From: Isochrysis galbana
Lineage: Eukaryota; Haptophyta; Isochrysidales; Isochrysidaceae
Direction: 5' to 3'
NCBI GenBank assembly: GCA_018136815.1
Contig: CM030932.1
Coordinates: forward strand, 6,812,230-6,876,229
DNA: 64,000 nt
The notes beneath the pieces are model-generated. The model saw only the letters and a list, made by a program, of their open reading frames with translations. It was not told the origin of the DNA and made no database searches. Of this stretch, positions 20,141-29,403 are shown piece by piece; the stretch's first letter is position 1, and every line of letters begins with the position of its first letter. The translations under genes and the position numbers were made by a program.

Positions 20141-20431
20141 ATGTGGGAGATCAGATCTATTCGCGACGGCACACACAAGATGGAAGCTCGAAACATGAAG
20201 ACCGGGAAGACGGTACGTTTTGGCGCCGTCGGATACAGCGACTACCTACAACACAAAGACGAAGACCGCCGCCAACGCTACATCGAACGTCACCGCAAGA
20301 ACGAGAATTGGCGAGACCCGGAGACCGCTGGATTCTGGAGCCGATGGATTCTATGGGGGCCGTACACTAGCATCAAACGCAATGCCGCTCATGCGGCACG
20401 AATCATCAAGGAGGACGTCCGCGTCATCTAG
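20141..20431 (+). CDS. PLV small protein, DUF5754-like
   Basis: 96 residues with the signature GYSDYLQHKDEDRRQRYIERH followed by NWRDPETAGFWSRWILWG. This block is widespread in NCLDV and virophage genomes (DUF5754 type). Function unknown. The ATG at 20141 follows an AT-rich stretch with long A and T runs. It is convergent with the next gene on the minus strand. Confidence 0.75.
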   Translation: MWEIRSIRDGTHKMEARNMKTGKTVRFGAVGYSDYLQHKDEDRRQRYIERHRKNENWRDPETAGFWSRWILWGPYTSIKRNAAHAARIIKEDVRVI

Positions 20432-20943
20432 TCATCTTTACGACTAGCTTCCACAGCGCTGATCACGCCTCCAGCAATGACCGCGCTCACCGCCAGAGCA
20501 CCCGCGATCCAGCCGAGAGGGTTCCAGAAATCGGCGGCGGCAAACGCGCCAAGGCTAGCGGCAGCTCCTTCAAAACCTAAAGCGACGGCGCCAGCTTCAA
20601 GAGCCCCAACAGTCGCACCCACAGCCGCCTCCGTAGCTATCCCGATTGATTCGGCGGCAGCTGCTTGCAGGGCTGTGCCGCTAACAACGCCCGTCACAGT
20701 GGCCACGCCATCGCTAGCGCCCAGAGCCTTGGCGCCCTCATAACCACCAACGAATCCTAGACCGCCAGCTGCTCCAGCGCCGAGTGCGGCCGCTCCCTCC
20801 GCCACAGTCCCCACTCCGGCGGCTCCGAATAGCGCTTCCTGAGCGAGGCCGCCCACAGCGCCGCCCGCCACCGTTTTGACGTTTTCGTCTTTGACGCCAT
20901 AGCCATCGAGAACGACTCCCGTTAGAGCGCCGGCCGGCGACAT
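20428..20943 (-). CDS. PLV Gly/Ala-rich hydrophobic protein
   Basis: About 171 residues if started at the ATG at 20941-20943 (MSPAGALTGVVLDGYG). The same frame stays open upstream, but that part overlaps the ATPase sequence on the other strand. It is strongly hydrophobic and rich in Gly, Ala and Val, ending in a likely membrane helix (WIAGALAVSAVIAGGVI) and a charged tail (EASRKDD). Such proteins in virophages and PLVs are probably virion membrane or membrane-active proteins (inference). Confidence 0.6.
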   Translation of the reverse strand: MSPAGALTGVVLDGYGVKDENVKTVAGGAVGGLAQEALFGAAGVGTVAEGAAALGAGAAGGLGFVGGYEGAKALGASDGVATVTGVVSGTALQAAAAESIGIATEAAVGATVGALEAGAVALGFEGAAASLGAFAAADFWNPLGWIAGALAVSAVIAGGVISAVEASRKDD

Positions 20944-20962
20944 CCTGCAGCCGACGGCGGAC

Positions 20963-21562
20963 GTGCTCACCAACGTCAAGGCGACGATCGAGTCGGAGGC
21001 GGACGAGTGGGACCGATTCCTCCAGGAGCTCAAGGAGTGGAACAAGATGCGCGACGACCTGCGCAGCGGGCGCGACTCTTCGTGGTCCCCAGACACGCTG
21101 CTTGGCTATGCGGACAAGGGCTGGCTGACCGACATGCAGAGGCCGAAGTGGAAGTACAAGGAGGAGCGGCCGCCAAGGCTCGGGCTCGTCATCGACGACT
21201 GCATGGGAACGGACCTGCTCAAACCAGGCTCGGGCCTTACACGCTTCTGCATCGCTCACCGCCACTGGGGCCGAGGGTTGGGCATCAGCCTGTTCATGCT
21301 CGTGCAGTCCTACTGCAGCACGGCCGGGCTAGCTCGCCCGATCCGCGAGCAGTGCACGCTCCTCTTCCTATGGCGGCTCCGTGATGAGAACCAAAAACGA
21401 AAGCTGCTGGAGGAAGCTGACTTGGGCCTGACGGACGAGCAGTTTGCGTCCATCAGCGAGTACGCATGGTCCAAGCCATTCGGATTCCTGACGATAGACT
21501 TTGCTCCCAAACGTGAGGACAGTCGGTTCAGAAGCGGCTTCGAGGAAATTATATCTCCATAG
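20963..21562 (+). CDS. PLV packaging ATPase family (FtsK/HerA, A32-like) sequence
   Basis: The frame carries GLVIDDCMG, a Walker-B-like strand. It is followed by HRHWGRGLGISLFMLVQSY and REQCTLLFLWRL, the pattern of A32-type genome-packaging ATPases of PLVs, virophages and giant viruses. The role would be pumping DNA into the capsid. It sits next to the capsid genes, as is usual. Confidence 0.7.
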   Translation: MLTNVKATIESEADEWDRFLQELKEWNKMRDDLRSGRDSSWSPDTLLGYADKGWLTDMQRPKWKYKEERPPRLGLVIDDCMGTDLLKPGSGLTRFCIAHRHWGRGLGISLFMLVQSYCSTAGLARPIREQCTLLFLWRLRDENQKRKLLEEADLGLTDEQFASISEYAWSKPFGFLTIDFAPKREDSRFRSGFEEIISP

Positions 21563-21590
21563 GGTAGGCAGAGGCACTTACACGTTCGGA

Positions 21591-22505
21591 ATGGAGACGG
21601 TCGTGAAATCGTACAACATATTCGTCGATTCGACACAGGTGACAAAGCGAATCAACCTGTTCGAGCAAGCCCCGAGCGGAGGGGTTGTGCGTGTGTCGCT
21701 CAAGCAATTCCAGAGCCTACGAACGTTTGGGAACGTGGACAGGGAGTACCTCCAATTCTGGATCAAAATCGACAACGAGAGCCTCCCTCAGATTCAGATC
21801 GATAACCAAGCATACATCGATGGTATGCGAGATATTATTCTCCCCGATGTCTATTACAGCACACCTGAGGAGCTATTCGCAGCGAAAGCCGAGCGAATCA
21901 AAGCCTTCATCGATGTGACATACCCAGGAAGCATAGTGGAACATTATAGCTACCTCGACGCGAATGGGAATGATCGAGTGAGATGGACTATCTCGGGGGA
22001 TTTTGTAAACGATCGTAAATCAGTGTACATTAAGGACGTCAACTTACCCAACGCAGAATACAGCTCAGCCACCCCTAGTCGGGACATCTTCCTCGTGCAC
22101 GAGTGGTTCGCTAAGTTCTTCTACCTACGTGTGGATGGGGCGACAAACAACCTCGAGAGCAAGGAGCTCAGCACGGCAAATGTCGATCCGAACGACGACG
22201 AGCTCATTCAGTCGGATGTCCTCGCAGCAATAGCATTTGTGGGTGGGATCAATCCTTACTCCTACCACGCTCGCGTCAAGAATGAGAGCTCGTTCACGAA
22301 CAGTACAGCAGTCCAATCGCTCGAGCTACGAATCACGGACCATAGGAATGAGCCTATCCAAAACATCAGTGCGTTGACCGTCTCGTGGTCCGCCGTGTTA
22401 CATGTCGAGCTCGTGATCAATCACGCAGTACCGACTCTAGGATTTGGGCCAGCGCCGAGCAAGGTGGACCCCAAGCTAACAGCCAACATCTATCGGCCTC
22501 TTTGA
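21591..22505 (+). CDS. PLV penton / minor capsid candidate
   Basis: About 304 residues from ATG 21591 (METVVKSYNIFVDSTQ). It is rich in beta-type sequence, with VVRVSLKQFQSL and later VQSLELRITDHRNEP and LTVSWSAVLHVEL. Its size, position after the ATPase and beta-rich character suit a jelly-roll minor capsid (penton) protein. I see no single diagnostic motif, so a structure prediction would decide. Confidence 0.5.
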   Translation: METVVKSYNIFVDSTQVTKRINLFEQAPSGGVVRVSLKQFQSLRTFGNVDREYLQFWIKIDNESLPQIQIDNQAYIDGMRDIILPDVYYSTPEELFAAKAERIKAFIDVTYPGSIVEHYSYLDANGNDRVRWTISGDFVNDRKSVYIKDVNLPNAEYSSATPSRDIFLVHEWFAKFFYLRVDGATNNLESKELSTANVDPNDDELIQSDVLAAIAFVGGINPYSYHARVKNESSFTNSTAVQSLELRITDHRNEPIQNISALTVSWSAVLHVELVINHAVPTLGFGPAPSKVDPKLTANIYRPL

Positions 22506-22513
22506 AAAAATGT

Positions 22514-23164
22514 ATGACACAAGAGTATACAAAACCAATGCGTCAGGGCGCGCTCGCCGATGCTAATGTCCGCCGCTATTGTGATAGTAAACGGGACGAG
22601 ATCGCTCCATCATTAAGCAACAATCCTTTAGCTACGCGCTCTGGGGCTAGGCTACTCCGTAGAAAGTTGGCTCAACAGTATCTTGGACGCGAAACGGCTT
22701 CTCAACAAGAGTTGTCTGTCATCATACGAAAAGCGCTCAGCTCCCTTAACAATGTTGGAGAGGAGGAAGAAGAGATCGAGGAATTTGGCGAGGGGGAAGA
22801 AGAGAACGAGGAAGCCTCTGGGGAGGTGGATGCGTTGGAGGAGATAGCAATGACGCCACTGCCTTCGGACGATTTATTCGACGCCGTAGAAACGCCGCTC
22901 CCGAAAGAGTCGCGTCGTGAGCGCCTTGACTCAATGATGAGCAGCCCACCTTCGAGGTTACAGAGGATGAGCGCTCAAATGTCCGCCACGAGAAGGTCTT
23001 CGAGGATCGCATTGAGAGTGCCAAAAGAAACGTTGTTGCAGATGTACATATCGCTGTATCGTGAAAGGCTCGGGAGTGACCCTGTGATAAGCGATGAGCT
23101 GCTGTCGAGCGAGCTCGTCGAGGGGATTCGACGACTGGGAAGTATCGAACGCGACGACGAGTAG
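22514..23164 (+). CDS. PLV acidic protein, unknown
   Basis: About 216 residues from ATG 22514 (MTQEYTKPMRQG). A central Glu-rich run (EEEEEIEEFGEGEEENEEA) lies between a basic N-terminal region and a helical, Arg-rich C-terminal region. It is not recognised. It may be a virion protein, given its place in the capsid block. Confidence 0.5.
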   Translation: MTQEYTKPMRQGALADANVRRYCDSKRDEIAPSLSNNPLATRSGARLLRRKLAQQYLGRETASQQELSVIIRKALSSLNNVGEEEEEIEEFGEGEEENEEASGEVDALEEIAMTPLPSDDLFDAVETPLPKESRRERLDSMMSSPPSRLQRMSAQMSATRRSSRIALRVPKETLLQMYISLYRERLGSDPVISDELLSSELVEGIRRLGSIERDDE

Positions 23165-23206
23165 ATGAAAAAAATATGTTGTGAACAGGAGTAAAAAGGG
23201 ATCATC

Positions 23207-23479
23207 ATGCTTCCGATTCAACCATATGGAATGGAAGGTCGAGCGGAGGCGATCATTCGAACTCCACGAGCTGACCTGAGCGACAAATCGTTCAAGGCGA
23301 GCACATCTACAGCTCCAGATCATCCCCTACCGCACATCTACAAAGACAGCGCGTTTGACTACAGCTCTAGGCGAGGTGTGATCGCATGTGACGAGCAATT
23401 GAGGCGTGCCGAGTTGCGCATCCCTCCCCCTCGAAACAGCGCATCATATAGACCGCCCAAGCCACGTTCCTTCCGTTGA
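23207..23479 (+). CDS. PLV small protein, unknown
   Basis: 90 residues, basic, rich in Pro and Arg towards the end (PPKPRSFR). No family recognised. Starts at ATG 23207 after an A-rich intergenic run. Confidence 0.45.
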   Translation: MLPIQPYGMEGRAEAIIRTPRADLSDKSFKASTSTAPDHPLPHIYKDSAFDYSSRRGVIACDEQLRRAELRIPPPRNSASYRPPKPRSFR

Positions 23480-23554
23480 AAAATAACCAAAAAAATAGCA
23501 CGCGCGCATTGCAAATTTTTTTTCTCTTCCAATAGTACAAAAAGGTGTCAAAAA

Positions 23555-24091
23555 ATGGAAGACCTCAAAATGGAACAGTTAGCACGCGCGAGGGAACTCG
23601 CAAAGGCTGCGAAAGAACGCATCAAACAAATGACTCCGGAGGAGCGCGCCGAGTACGAAGGCAGACGACAGGCGGACGCGCAGCGAAGGGCGGAGCGAAA
23701 AGCTGCAATCGAACGGAGGAAGCAGGAAGGGGCGAAAAACCCTTACAAAGAGATCGCCGACGAGCCATCAACCCCCCCTCCGCAACCTACTGAAGAGCAT
23801 GTCGAGGAACCCGAAGCACCCGACCCGCCTCCCCCTGCCCTCGCCCCCGCTGCCGCCGACCCCACGACTCCGAAGCCTCGGAGGAAGCGGATTCGACGGA
23901 TCGTTGTCGAGTCGAGCGACTCGGCGAGCAGCTCGGGCGAGGACGAGATTGTTATGCGCCGTGCGAGCCGCAGCAAGTCGCTCGCGAAGCCACGTGAGCA
24001 GAAGCTTGCTGGCGTCGACCACAATAGGCAGCAGAGCGGTAATGAGAACATTGGCCATTACTGGCAGATGCGTGCTCTCGGTCTTATCTGA
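23555..24091 (+). CDS. PLV coiled-coil / disordered protein
   Basis: 178 residues. An N-terminal charged helix (RARELAKAAKERIKQM, ERAEYEGRRQADAQRRAERK) is followed by a Pro-rich linker and a basic, Ser-rich part (RRKRIRRIVVESSDSA). A T-run promoter-like motif lies about 30-45 bp upstream. Function unknown; DNA binding or scaffolding is possible. Confidence 0.5.
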   Translation: MEDLKMEQLARARELAKAAKERIKQMTPEERAEYEGRRQADAQRRAERKAAIERRKQEGAKNPYKEIADEPSTPPPQPTEEHVEEPEAPDPPPPALAPAAADPTTPKPRRKRIRRIVVESSDSASSSGEDEIVMRRASRSKSLAKPREQKLAGVDHNRQQSGNENIGHYWQMRALGLI

Positions 24092-24142
24092 GATGTTTGG
24101 AAAAAAATATTGAAAATGTGACCTCTTTTTTTATGAGATTTT

Positions 24143-25393
24143 TTAAGGGATGAACATCACCTCGCGCCCAGGCATGACCCTGAGCTCAGCAGTGCTTTCA
24201 GTGATTACAATGTTCCGATAACCTCCCGGAGTTTGTGTCAAGCGCAAGTTTCCGCTAAGAGAGACGCCTCGACTGTCGAGCCCAGACGAGTTTCTCATGT
24301 CCTCTTTTGGGGCGCACAATCGTAGGCAGCTCAGGTAGTATGCATCTCTCCATGAGCTGAAACTCGTTGGCAGTCTGATTACGTCCCGAGGGTCATTAGG
24401 TGGAATACTGTTCATCGTTTGTTGGAAGAGCTCATATTGATCCGCAGGTCGCTGCGGCATCTGAACACCGGCTAGATCGATTTGGAATGTAGACCCTGAA
24501 TGAAATAAGGATCTCAGCGCCTGTGGATAAGAGCCATAGTACAACAATGTTCTATATATCTGATAAGTAGGTCCATTCACATTAGGATCGTTTGTACTCA
24601 TGTGCCATATCCGATCAATTGAGCGTGACATAACATCGAACCGCACGTTGTCTTCGTCCTTACCGGCAGAAAACACGTGATACATCTTAAAGTTGATCGG
24701 TAGGTGTCCACGTGAGCCGATGATCGACTCCTGCAAACGGTCATACTCGCTACCAACGCCTATCAACTCAACCACTGCATGAGGGTTTCGTGCGACGAAA
24801 TTAGACAATGTGTATGGTGCGGCAGCGGCCGCTCGTGTTCCGTCAGCTATTTCAGCTGCCGTCATAACGACCCTTGCCTTTGTAAGCTCAAATCGGACAG
24901 TGACTGGAGGTAGAAGGCTCATATCGACGACTCCAGCGTTTAGAAATCCGTCAAAACGACGCAGACATACATGTGTCTCTGTTTCTGCCTCGGGGACCAA
25001 CTTACCTTGCTCCGGGTCCATTCCAGGATGCATAAACGGTTTGGATAGAGCATCACCGCTAACGCCGCTCAGCATGTCTCGCTTGTTCTTGAAATTTCCC
25101 AGATACCCTCCACCGCCATCGAGCCTCACACCACCGCATAGGACCTCGACGTTCTCGATCATCGTTTCGCCTAGCGGAATTCGCTGCACGACTGTACCGT
25201 CGGTGAGCGTTCCCTCGAGATCGACATCCATATGAAGGGCAAAGCTCGGGAGATTGACTAGCGATTCTGAAGGTAGCTCGAACTCAATGAAGCCGCCGGG
25301 CCTCACATCTCCGCGACCTGCTAGAGGCTCCAGAGTGGTTTGGACGGTGGTGAAGTTGTTGAGCTTTGAGCCGATCGCGTGGAGCGTATCCAT
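24143..25393 (-). CDS. PLV major capsid protein (double jelly-roll type)
   Basis: 416 residues from an ATG at 25391-25393. It opens MDTLHAIGSKLNNFTTVQT, then GGFIEFELPSESLVNLPSF and RIPLGETMIENVEVLCGGV. These are typical of the first jelly roll of PLV/virophage-type capsid proteins. Later parts (VELIGVGSEYDRLQESI, LPINFKMYHVFSAG) fit the second. It would form the capsid hexons. Confidence 0.75.
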   Translation of the reverse strand: MDTLHAIGSKLNNFTTVQTTLEPLAGRGDVRPGGFIEFELPSESLVNLPSFALHMDVDLEGTLTDGTVVQRIPLGETMIENVEVLCGGVRLDGGGGYLGNFKNKRDMLSGVSGDALSKPFMHPGMDPEQGKLVPEAETETHVCLRRFDGFLNAGVVDMSLLPPVTVRFELTKARVVMTAAEIADGTRAAAAAPYTLSNFVARNPHAVVELIGVGSEYDRLQESIIGSRGHLPINFKMYHVFSAGKDEDNVRFDVMSRSIDRIWHMSTNDPNVNGPTYQIYRTLLYYGSYPQALRSLFHSGSTFQIDLAGVQMPQRPADQYELFQQTMNSIPPNDPRDVIRLPTSFSSWRDAYYLSCLRLCAPKEDMRNSSGLDSRGVSLSGNLRLTQTPGGYRNIVITESTAELRVMPGREVMFIP

Positions 25394-25495
25394 GTTCGAT
25401 CTTTGTGCTATCTATAGCTGCATAAAAAAATGCTGACCCATACGAATATTTTTTTCTTTGGTATGTAAGTAGCAAAAACACCGGCCTTCTTACTT

Positions 25496-26170
25496 ATGCT
25501 CCCGCCAGCGCTGCTGAACATCGCAAACCGCCTCTCCGGCTTCTCGACCAACAACGTGCGGCTAGAGGCGCAGGGGAGTCGATCAGCCATAGGACCAAAC
25601 CAGCAAATACGGTTTACGCTCCCTTCGAACGCGCTCATCAACCTAAAATCGTTTGCCTGCCATTTCACGGCTCGTGCATCCGCGACGCCGGACACGCTCG
25701 CGGCACGACTACCTCCTGATGCGCGCAGCATGTTCGATCGTATTGAGGTCTCCATCGGAGGAGTCCAATTGTCCCAAGGAGCGAACTACTCCCATGTCCT
25801 CAATTACATCAGGAACGCGGCACTTGGAAAGCGGGAGGACCTCGTCGTCGGTCATGGTGAAATGGTCCGTCTCAACCTCGTCAAAGAAAAAGCCTTTAAT
25901 GATGTTGCACTCGATTTCTTGAAAGCGGTGCAGATCCTCATACATTACACGATCAACTACGATACGATGCCTCTCGAGTCCATTCGTCCAGTTCGCACGT
26001 GCCTCTTGAAGAAGTCGTATGCAAGGCAGTGTCAACTCTTTGCCCACCTTCGTGATCTCTATTTCGACGAAGAAGCCGTCGACCTTGTCCAAATCGATAT
26101 CCGGCGTCCAAACCTTGGGCGCACCTTTGAGTATGCCACCCGGCTTACCATCCCGACCGAGATCGTCTAG
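25496..26170 (+). CDS. PLV second capsid-protein-like frame
   Basis: 224 codons. The first ~100 residues (LLNIANRLSGFSTNNVRLEA, IRFTLPSNALINLKSFACHF, FDRIEVSIGGVQLSQGANY) parallel the N-terminal jelly-roll strands of the neighbouring major capsid protein. That suggests a diverged paralogue or a second capsid lineage. The later part lies opposite the polymerase frame and is unlikely to be capsid sequence. A T-run promoter-like motif lies about 36-50 bp upstream. Confidence 0.5.
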   Translation: MLPPALLNIANRLSGFSTNNVRLEAQGSRSAIGPNQQIRFTLPSNALINLKSFACHFTARASATPDTLAARLPPDARSMFDRIEVSIGGVQLSQGANYSHVLNYIRNAALGKREDLVVGHGEMVRLNLVKEKAFNDVALDFLKAVQILIHYTINYDTMPLESIRPVRTCLLKKSYARQCQLFAHLRDLYFDEEAVDLVQIDIRRPNLGRTFEYATRLTIPTEIV

Positions 26171-28414
26171 GAAGGACTGAGCGGAGGGGTAGAGTGATAC
26201 TGCATCTAAATCATCGAGAGTGCTTGTGCCGTCCGATATGAAGTGATGCTTGGCGTTGTCCTTCATCATCACCCGCCCACCAATGTTTGCCCTTGCTATG
26301 AAATCACGGACGCCTCCACGTAACTCGACTACGCCGTCATATACCCCTTTGTCGAGGTAGAACCTGTCTGCCACGCTCGCGATGGTGCAATGGCTATACA
26401 GATCAATGTCGAAATCTTTGAGGAGCATGCTTCTGAACATTTCATGACCTTGCTTTAACACAAGCGTATCGATTTCGCAATAACGACTACTATAGCGGAT
26501 AAGGTCGAATTTGTCAGGCTCGATTTCACATCCCCACTCTGTCATGTTCTTGAACAGGATCTCACGATCATCGTCCGAGGTCACCTCCCTAAGCAATTTG
26601 GCTCTCGACACAAAGCCGTTATTCCTTCCGAACACGAACTCATGAGTCATTAGATGATGAGGCATGTATTCTTTGTGTCGCTCGAACTTGAACATCTTCG
26701 GAAAGTTTGCTAGCGCATTCGGTATCATCTTGTATGTATCGCGCAATAGGAGGTGAATAGCTCTCACTTGACCATCTTTCTCCTCCGAGTATTTGGCTCT
26801 AGCTGAATAAACATCCGTTCCCCGCTCGATTGTATCAATCCGACTCAGTTTTGATATGATCTGCGCTAGATCGTATGTCAAATTATGGACCATCACGCGA
26901 GCTGTGAGATCCCTCTTCCCTTGAAAGTCCATTGGGCCGAAGTTCCTGTTCGCGCGATCGATCATCCAACTGAAAGCCATCTTGATCGGATCCTCACAGT
27001 CACGAATGGTTGCCGAGAATGTCTCGCCGTCGGGACCGCCCTCCGTGACCGAGACGGCGTAGCACCTATGTTTATCGAATGGACACGTCTCCGTATCCAG
27101 ATAGAAATCTCCGTGGCATCTATGCACCGTGATTGAGTTCATGACCTCTGCGAAGCGCTGTTTATTGTTAAGACCGCGTCGTTTAAATTTTTCCTTTAGT
27201 CGCTCACACTCTACCTCATTCAAAGCCTCGATCTCTTTCAACTTTTGCCTTACTTTTCTAGTGTTGTTACCATCCGTTTTACCCATCTTGTCATGCTTTA
27301 GTCGAACATCGGCGTCGCTTATGGTAAGCTCGTCGCCGAACTCTAGCTTGCTCACATTTCGCCATTCTATGTGCTTGTACACTCGTTCATCATTGCAGCT
27401 CAGTGGCTTCAACAAATCCGGGATCTTGAACATGAGCTTCAGCAACTCCCAACTGTCGAGCCCGGATTGTCGTTGATTGATGCGCCGCTTAGCATCAATG
27501 AATTCCCACCATCGATCTTTGTGTTTAAGGTCTTGGAAGTTCTTCAGAGCATAGCTAGTGATGTTAGTAGGTATGATTGGAATGTAATGATCCTCAATGA
27601 GAGCAATGGTCTTGATGTTAGTGCCCTTGCCGATCTTCGTCAAGTTCTTATCACCTTGAGTGCGCACATGAAGTTGAATCCCATCTACGCTATCGTCGAG
27701 TATGTACTTGATGTTCGTTCGTGAAATCTTACTGCGCATGAACTTGCGCTTGATGCTGTCAATGAGTGCCTCGTCTACGCCCGACTCCTGAAGAGCATTG
27801 ATGAGACATGGTGTTGTATAATTCTTAGCTCTCGTCTGACGCTCGTAAAGTTGGATCCTCTCGAGTATCGGAAGCGCGTATTCGCGGAATTCCCCGCACC
27901 CAATCACGTCGAAATCGATCCACCACTTCAAAAATTCGCCTCCGGGGCGGGACCACCCACCATTTTGACTCACTGCACGAATCTCCATCGTCAACGGACC
28001 GCTGGCGCTCTCTATGAGATCCTCGGTAGATTCGAAGTCACTACCGATAAACTCGTAGCCACCCCCCTCTTGGTCCTCGGGATAATGACCGTTAATGAGA
28101 CGATCAATGTAGGCTGTAGTTAGTGTGCGATACTCAGTACGAGCAGATCGACGACGACCCGAGCCAATGGGCACAGTCAGTTTCACTATGTATTTTTGGT
28201 GCAGAGCCGAGTCTGCGTATCGTTTCATAATGTGAGACATCTCAAGAGCAGACTCTACAACGAATCGTGCGTAGGTGGGCGGAGGACCCGAGCGCGTGAA
28301 CCCCTCTGCACGAAGTTGGCGGTTCCAGCGACGTTTATCTCTGCCCGAGACTTTTTGAGCAGAAGCGCCGTAGCGGAACTCTCCATCGATGTCCGCTGGT
28401 TGCTGTGATGACAT
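25709..28414 (-). CDS. PLV DNA polymerase B, protein-primed type
   Basis: A long minus-strand frame. The exonuclease part has FYLDTETCPF (Exo I) and MVHNLTYDLAQ (Exo II). The polymerase part has LDAVSLYPSAQ (motif A, Dx2SLYPS). Its large N-terminal region and the PLV context fit the protein-primed family B of Polintons and relatives, used with terminal inverted repeats for genome copying. It starts just inside the right terminal repeat and points leftwards. Confidence 0.75.
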   Translation of the reverse strand: MSSQQPADIDGEFRYGASAQKVSGRDKRRWNRQLRAEGFTRSGPPPTYARFVVESALEMSHIMKRYADSALHQKYIVKLTVPIGSGRRRSARTEYRTLTTAYIDRLINGHYPEDQEGGGYEFIGSDFESTEDLIESASGPLTMEIRAVSQNGGWSRPGGEFLKWWIDFDVIGCGEFREYALPILERIQLYERQTRAKNYTTPCLINALQESGVDEALIDSIKRKFMRSKISRTNIKYILDDSVDGIQLHVRTQGDKNLTKIGKGTNIKTIALIEDHYIPIIPTNITSYALKNFQDLKHKDRWWEFIDAKRRINQRQSGLDSWELLKLMFKIPDLLKPLSCNDERVYKHIEWRNVSKLEFGDELTISDADVRLKHDKMGKTDGNNTRKVRQKLKEIEALNEVECERLKEKFKRRGLNNKQRFAEVMNSITVHRCHGDFYLDTETCPFDKHRCYAVSVTEGGPDGETFSATIRDCEDPIKMAFSWMIDRANRNFGPMDFQGKRDLTARVMVHNLTYDLAQIISKLSRIDTIERGTDVYSARAKYSEEKDGQVRAIHLLLRDTYKMIPNALANFPKMFKFERHKEYMPHHLMTHEFVFGRNNGFVSRAKLLREVTSDDDREILFKNMTEWGCEIEPDKFDLIRYSSRYCEIDTLVLKQGHEMFRSMLLKDFDIDLYSHCTIASVADRFYLDKGVYDGVVELRGGVRDFIARANIGGRVMMKDNAKHHFISDGTSTLDDLDAVSLYPSAQSFLDDLGRDGKPGGILKGAPKVWTPDIDLDKVDGFFVEIEITKVGKELTLPCIRLLQEARANWTNGLERHRIVVDRVMYEDLHRFQEIECNIIKGFFFDEVETDHFTMTDDEVLPLSKCRVPDVIEDMGVVRSLGQLDSSDGDLNTIEHAARIRR

Positions 28415-28572
28415 GATGGTTGGTGCTCTTTGATATAGGGGAGAGAAAATTTTTCACCCGATGTCCCACTTTTGGTAGAAGTTATAAAACCTCCGACCGA
28501 ACACCCCTCACCTTACCTATAGGAACAGAAAAAAAGTTGCTCGCGTCCCCACCCCTCCGTGACCGACCATGC

Positions 28573-29403
28573 CGCCCCTTCGTGAACGACCTGTCACCCT
28601 TCGTGACCGTCCTGCCACCAGCTGCGCGCGGCTGTGTGTCGCTCTGTGGGGCTGTGTGTGTGCCTCTGTGTGCCTGTCTGTGTGTGTCTGTGCGCGCCTC
28701 TGTGGGACGCTCTCTGTCGGGCCTACGACTCTCTGTCTGAATCACTTCCTGCGCTGCGTCGTACAACACACACACAAATCAACAGCACGAGACCATCACG
28801 CGCGCGCATCAAAGGGGGGACCAGGGGGGACCAGCACCACCAACACACACACACACACGCGCGCACCGACTCATCAGCCCATACGCAGCGACAAAAGGGA
28901 ACGAGGGGCTCACACAGGAACCACGAACAGTCATACTGCGCTGCGTCGAACAACCAACCAGAACTACGCAGAGTGCACGCTCACCACACCGGACGCGTAC
29001 AAAACCACACGCGCATCACAAGGCACAAGGGAGGGGGAAGGACACCAGCAGCGGCTCTCTCACCACGCGCGCGATACACAACGAGTCGCATCCACGAAGA
29101 CCGAACTCGAAAGGGGGCAGGACCTGGCACAGGCAGGCTCCAGACACTGGCAGGACAGCGGGACTCGCGCAAGGAGGAGAGCGGGGGGCGCGCGCAGGAG
29201 CGCAATGTGTAAGAGCATTGGTTTCACTCTAGCTGGCACTCTAGATACCGCAACTGGCTCAGTGGGCGCGGAAGTCCTGACCGCGGTGTGGAAGCGTGGG
29301 GTTCGACTCCCACCCGAGGAAAATTTTTGAGGCCCCTCGAGGAAACCCCCTCTAGAGGCCATTTTTCTGCCCCAGTGAGTCGGTGTGTATTTCAGCCCGC
29401 TTT
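28573..29403 (-). repeat. Right terminal inverted repeat of the PLV
   Basis: 831 bp, the reverse complement of 18095-18926. The only difference I noticed is one base in a C/G run near 28820. Confidence 0.95.
29248..29319 (+). other. tRNA-like segment with A and B boxes (right TIR)
   Basis: Mirror copy of the left segment. The A box tggctcagtggg lies near 29254 and the B box ggttcgactcc near 29300. Confidence 0.45.

Larger units (their letters stand above)
18095..29403. mobile_element. Integrated Polinton-like virus (PLV), ~11.3 kb
   Basis: Bounded by terminal inverted repeats 18095-18926 and 28573-29403, outermost bases aaagcgggctgaaatacac. The two repeats differ by one base in a C run as far as I can see, so the copy is young or its ends are kept alike. 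The flanking bases cggc (18091-18094 and 29404-29407) may be a 4-bp target duplication. Contents: a GIY-YIG nuclease, two small NCLDV/virophage-type proteins, a Gly/Ala-rich membrane protein, packaging ATPase-family sequence, a penton/minor-capsid candidate, several small proteins, a major capsid protein, a second capsid-like frame, and protein-primed-type DNA polymerase B sequence. I recognise no integrase. It is broken: about two or three core genes look incomplete while the rest look open. Family: Polinton-like virus, probably of the algal PgVV/virophage-associated kind (inference). Confidence 0.88.
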
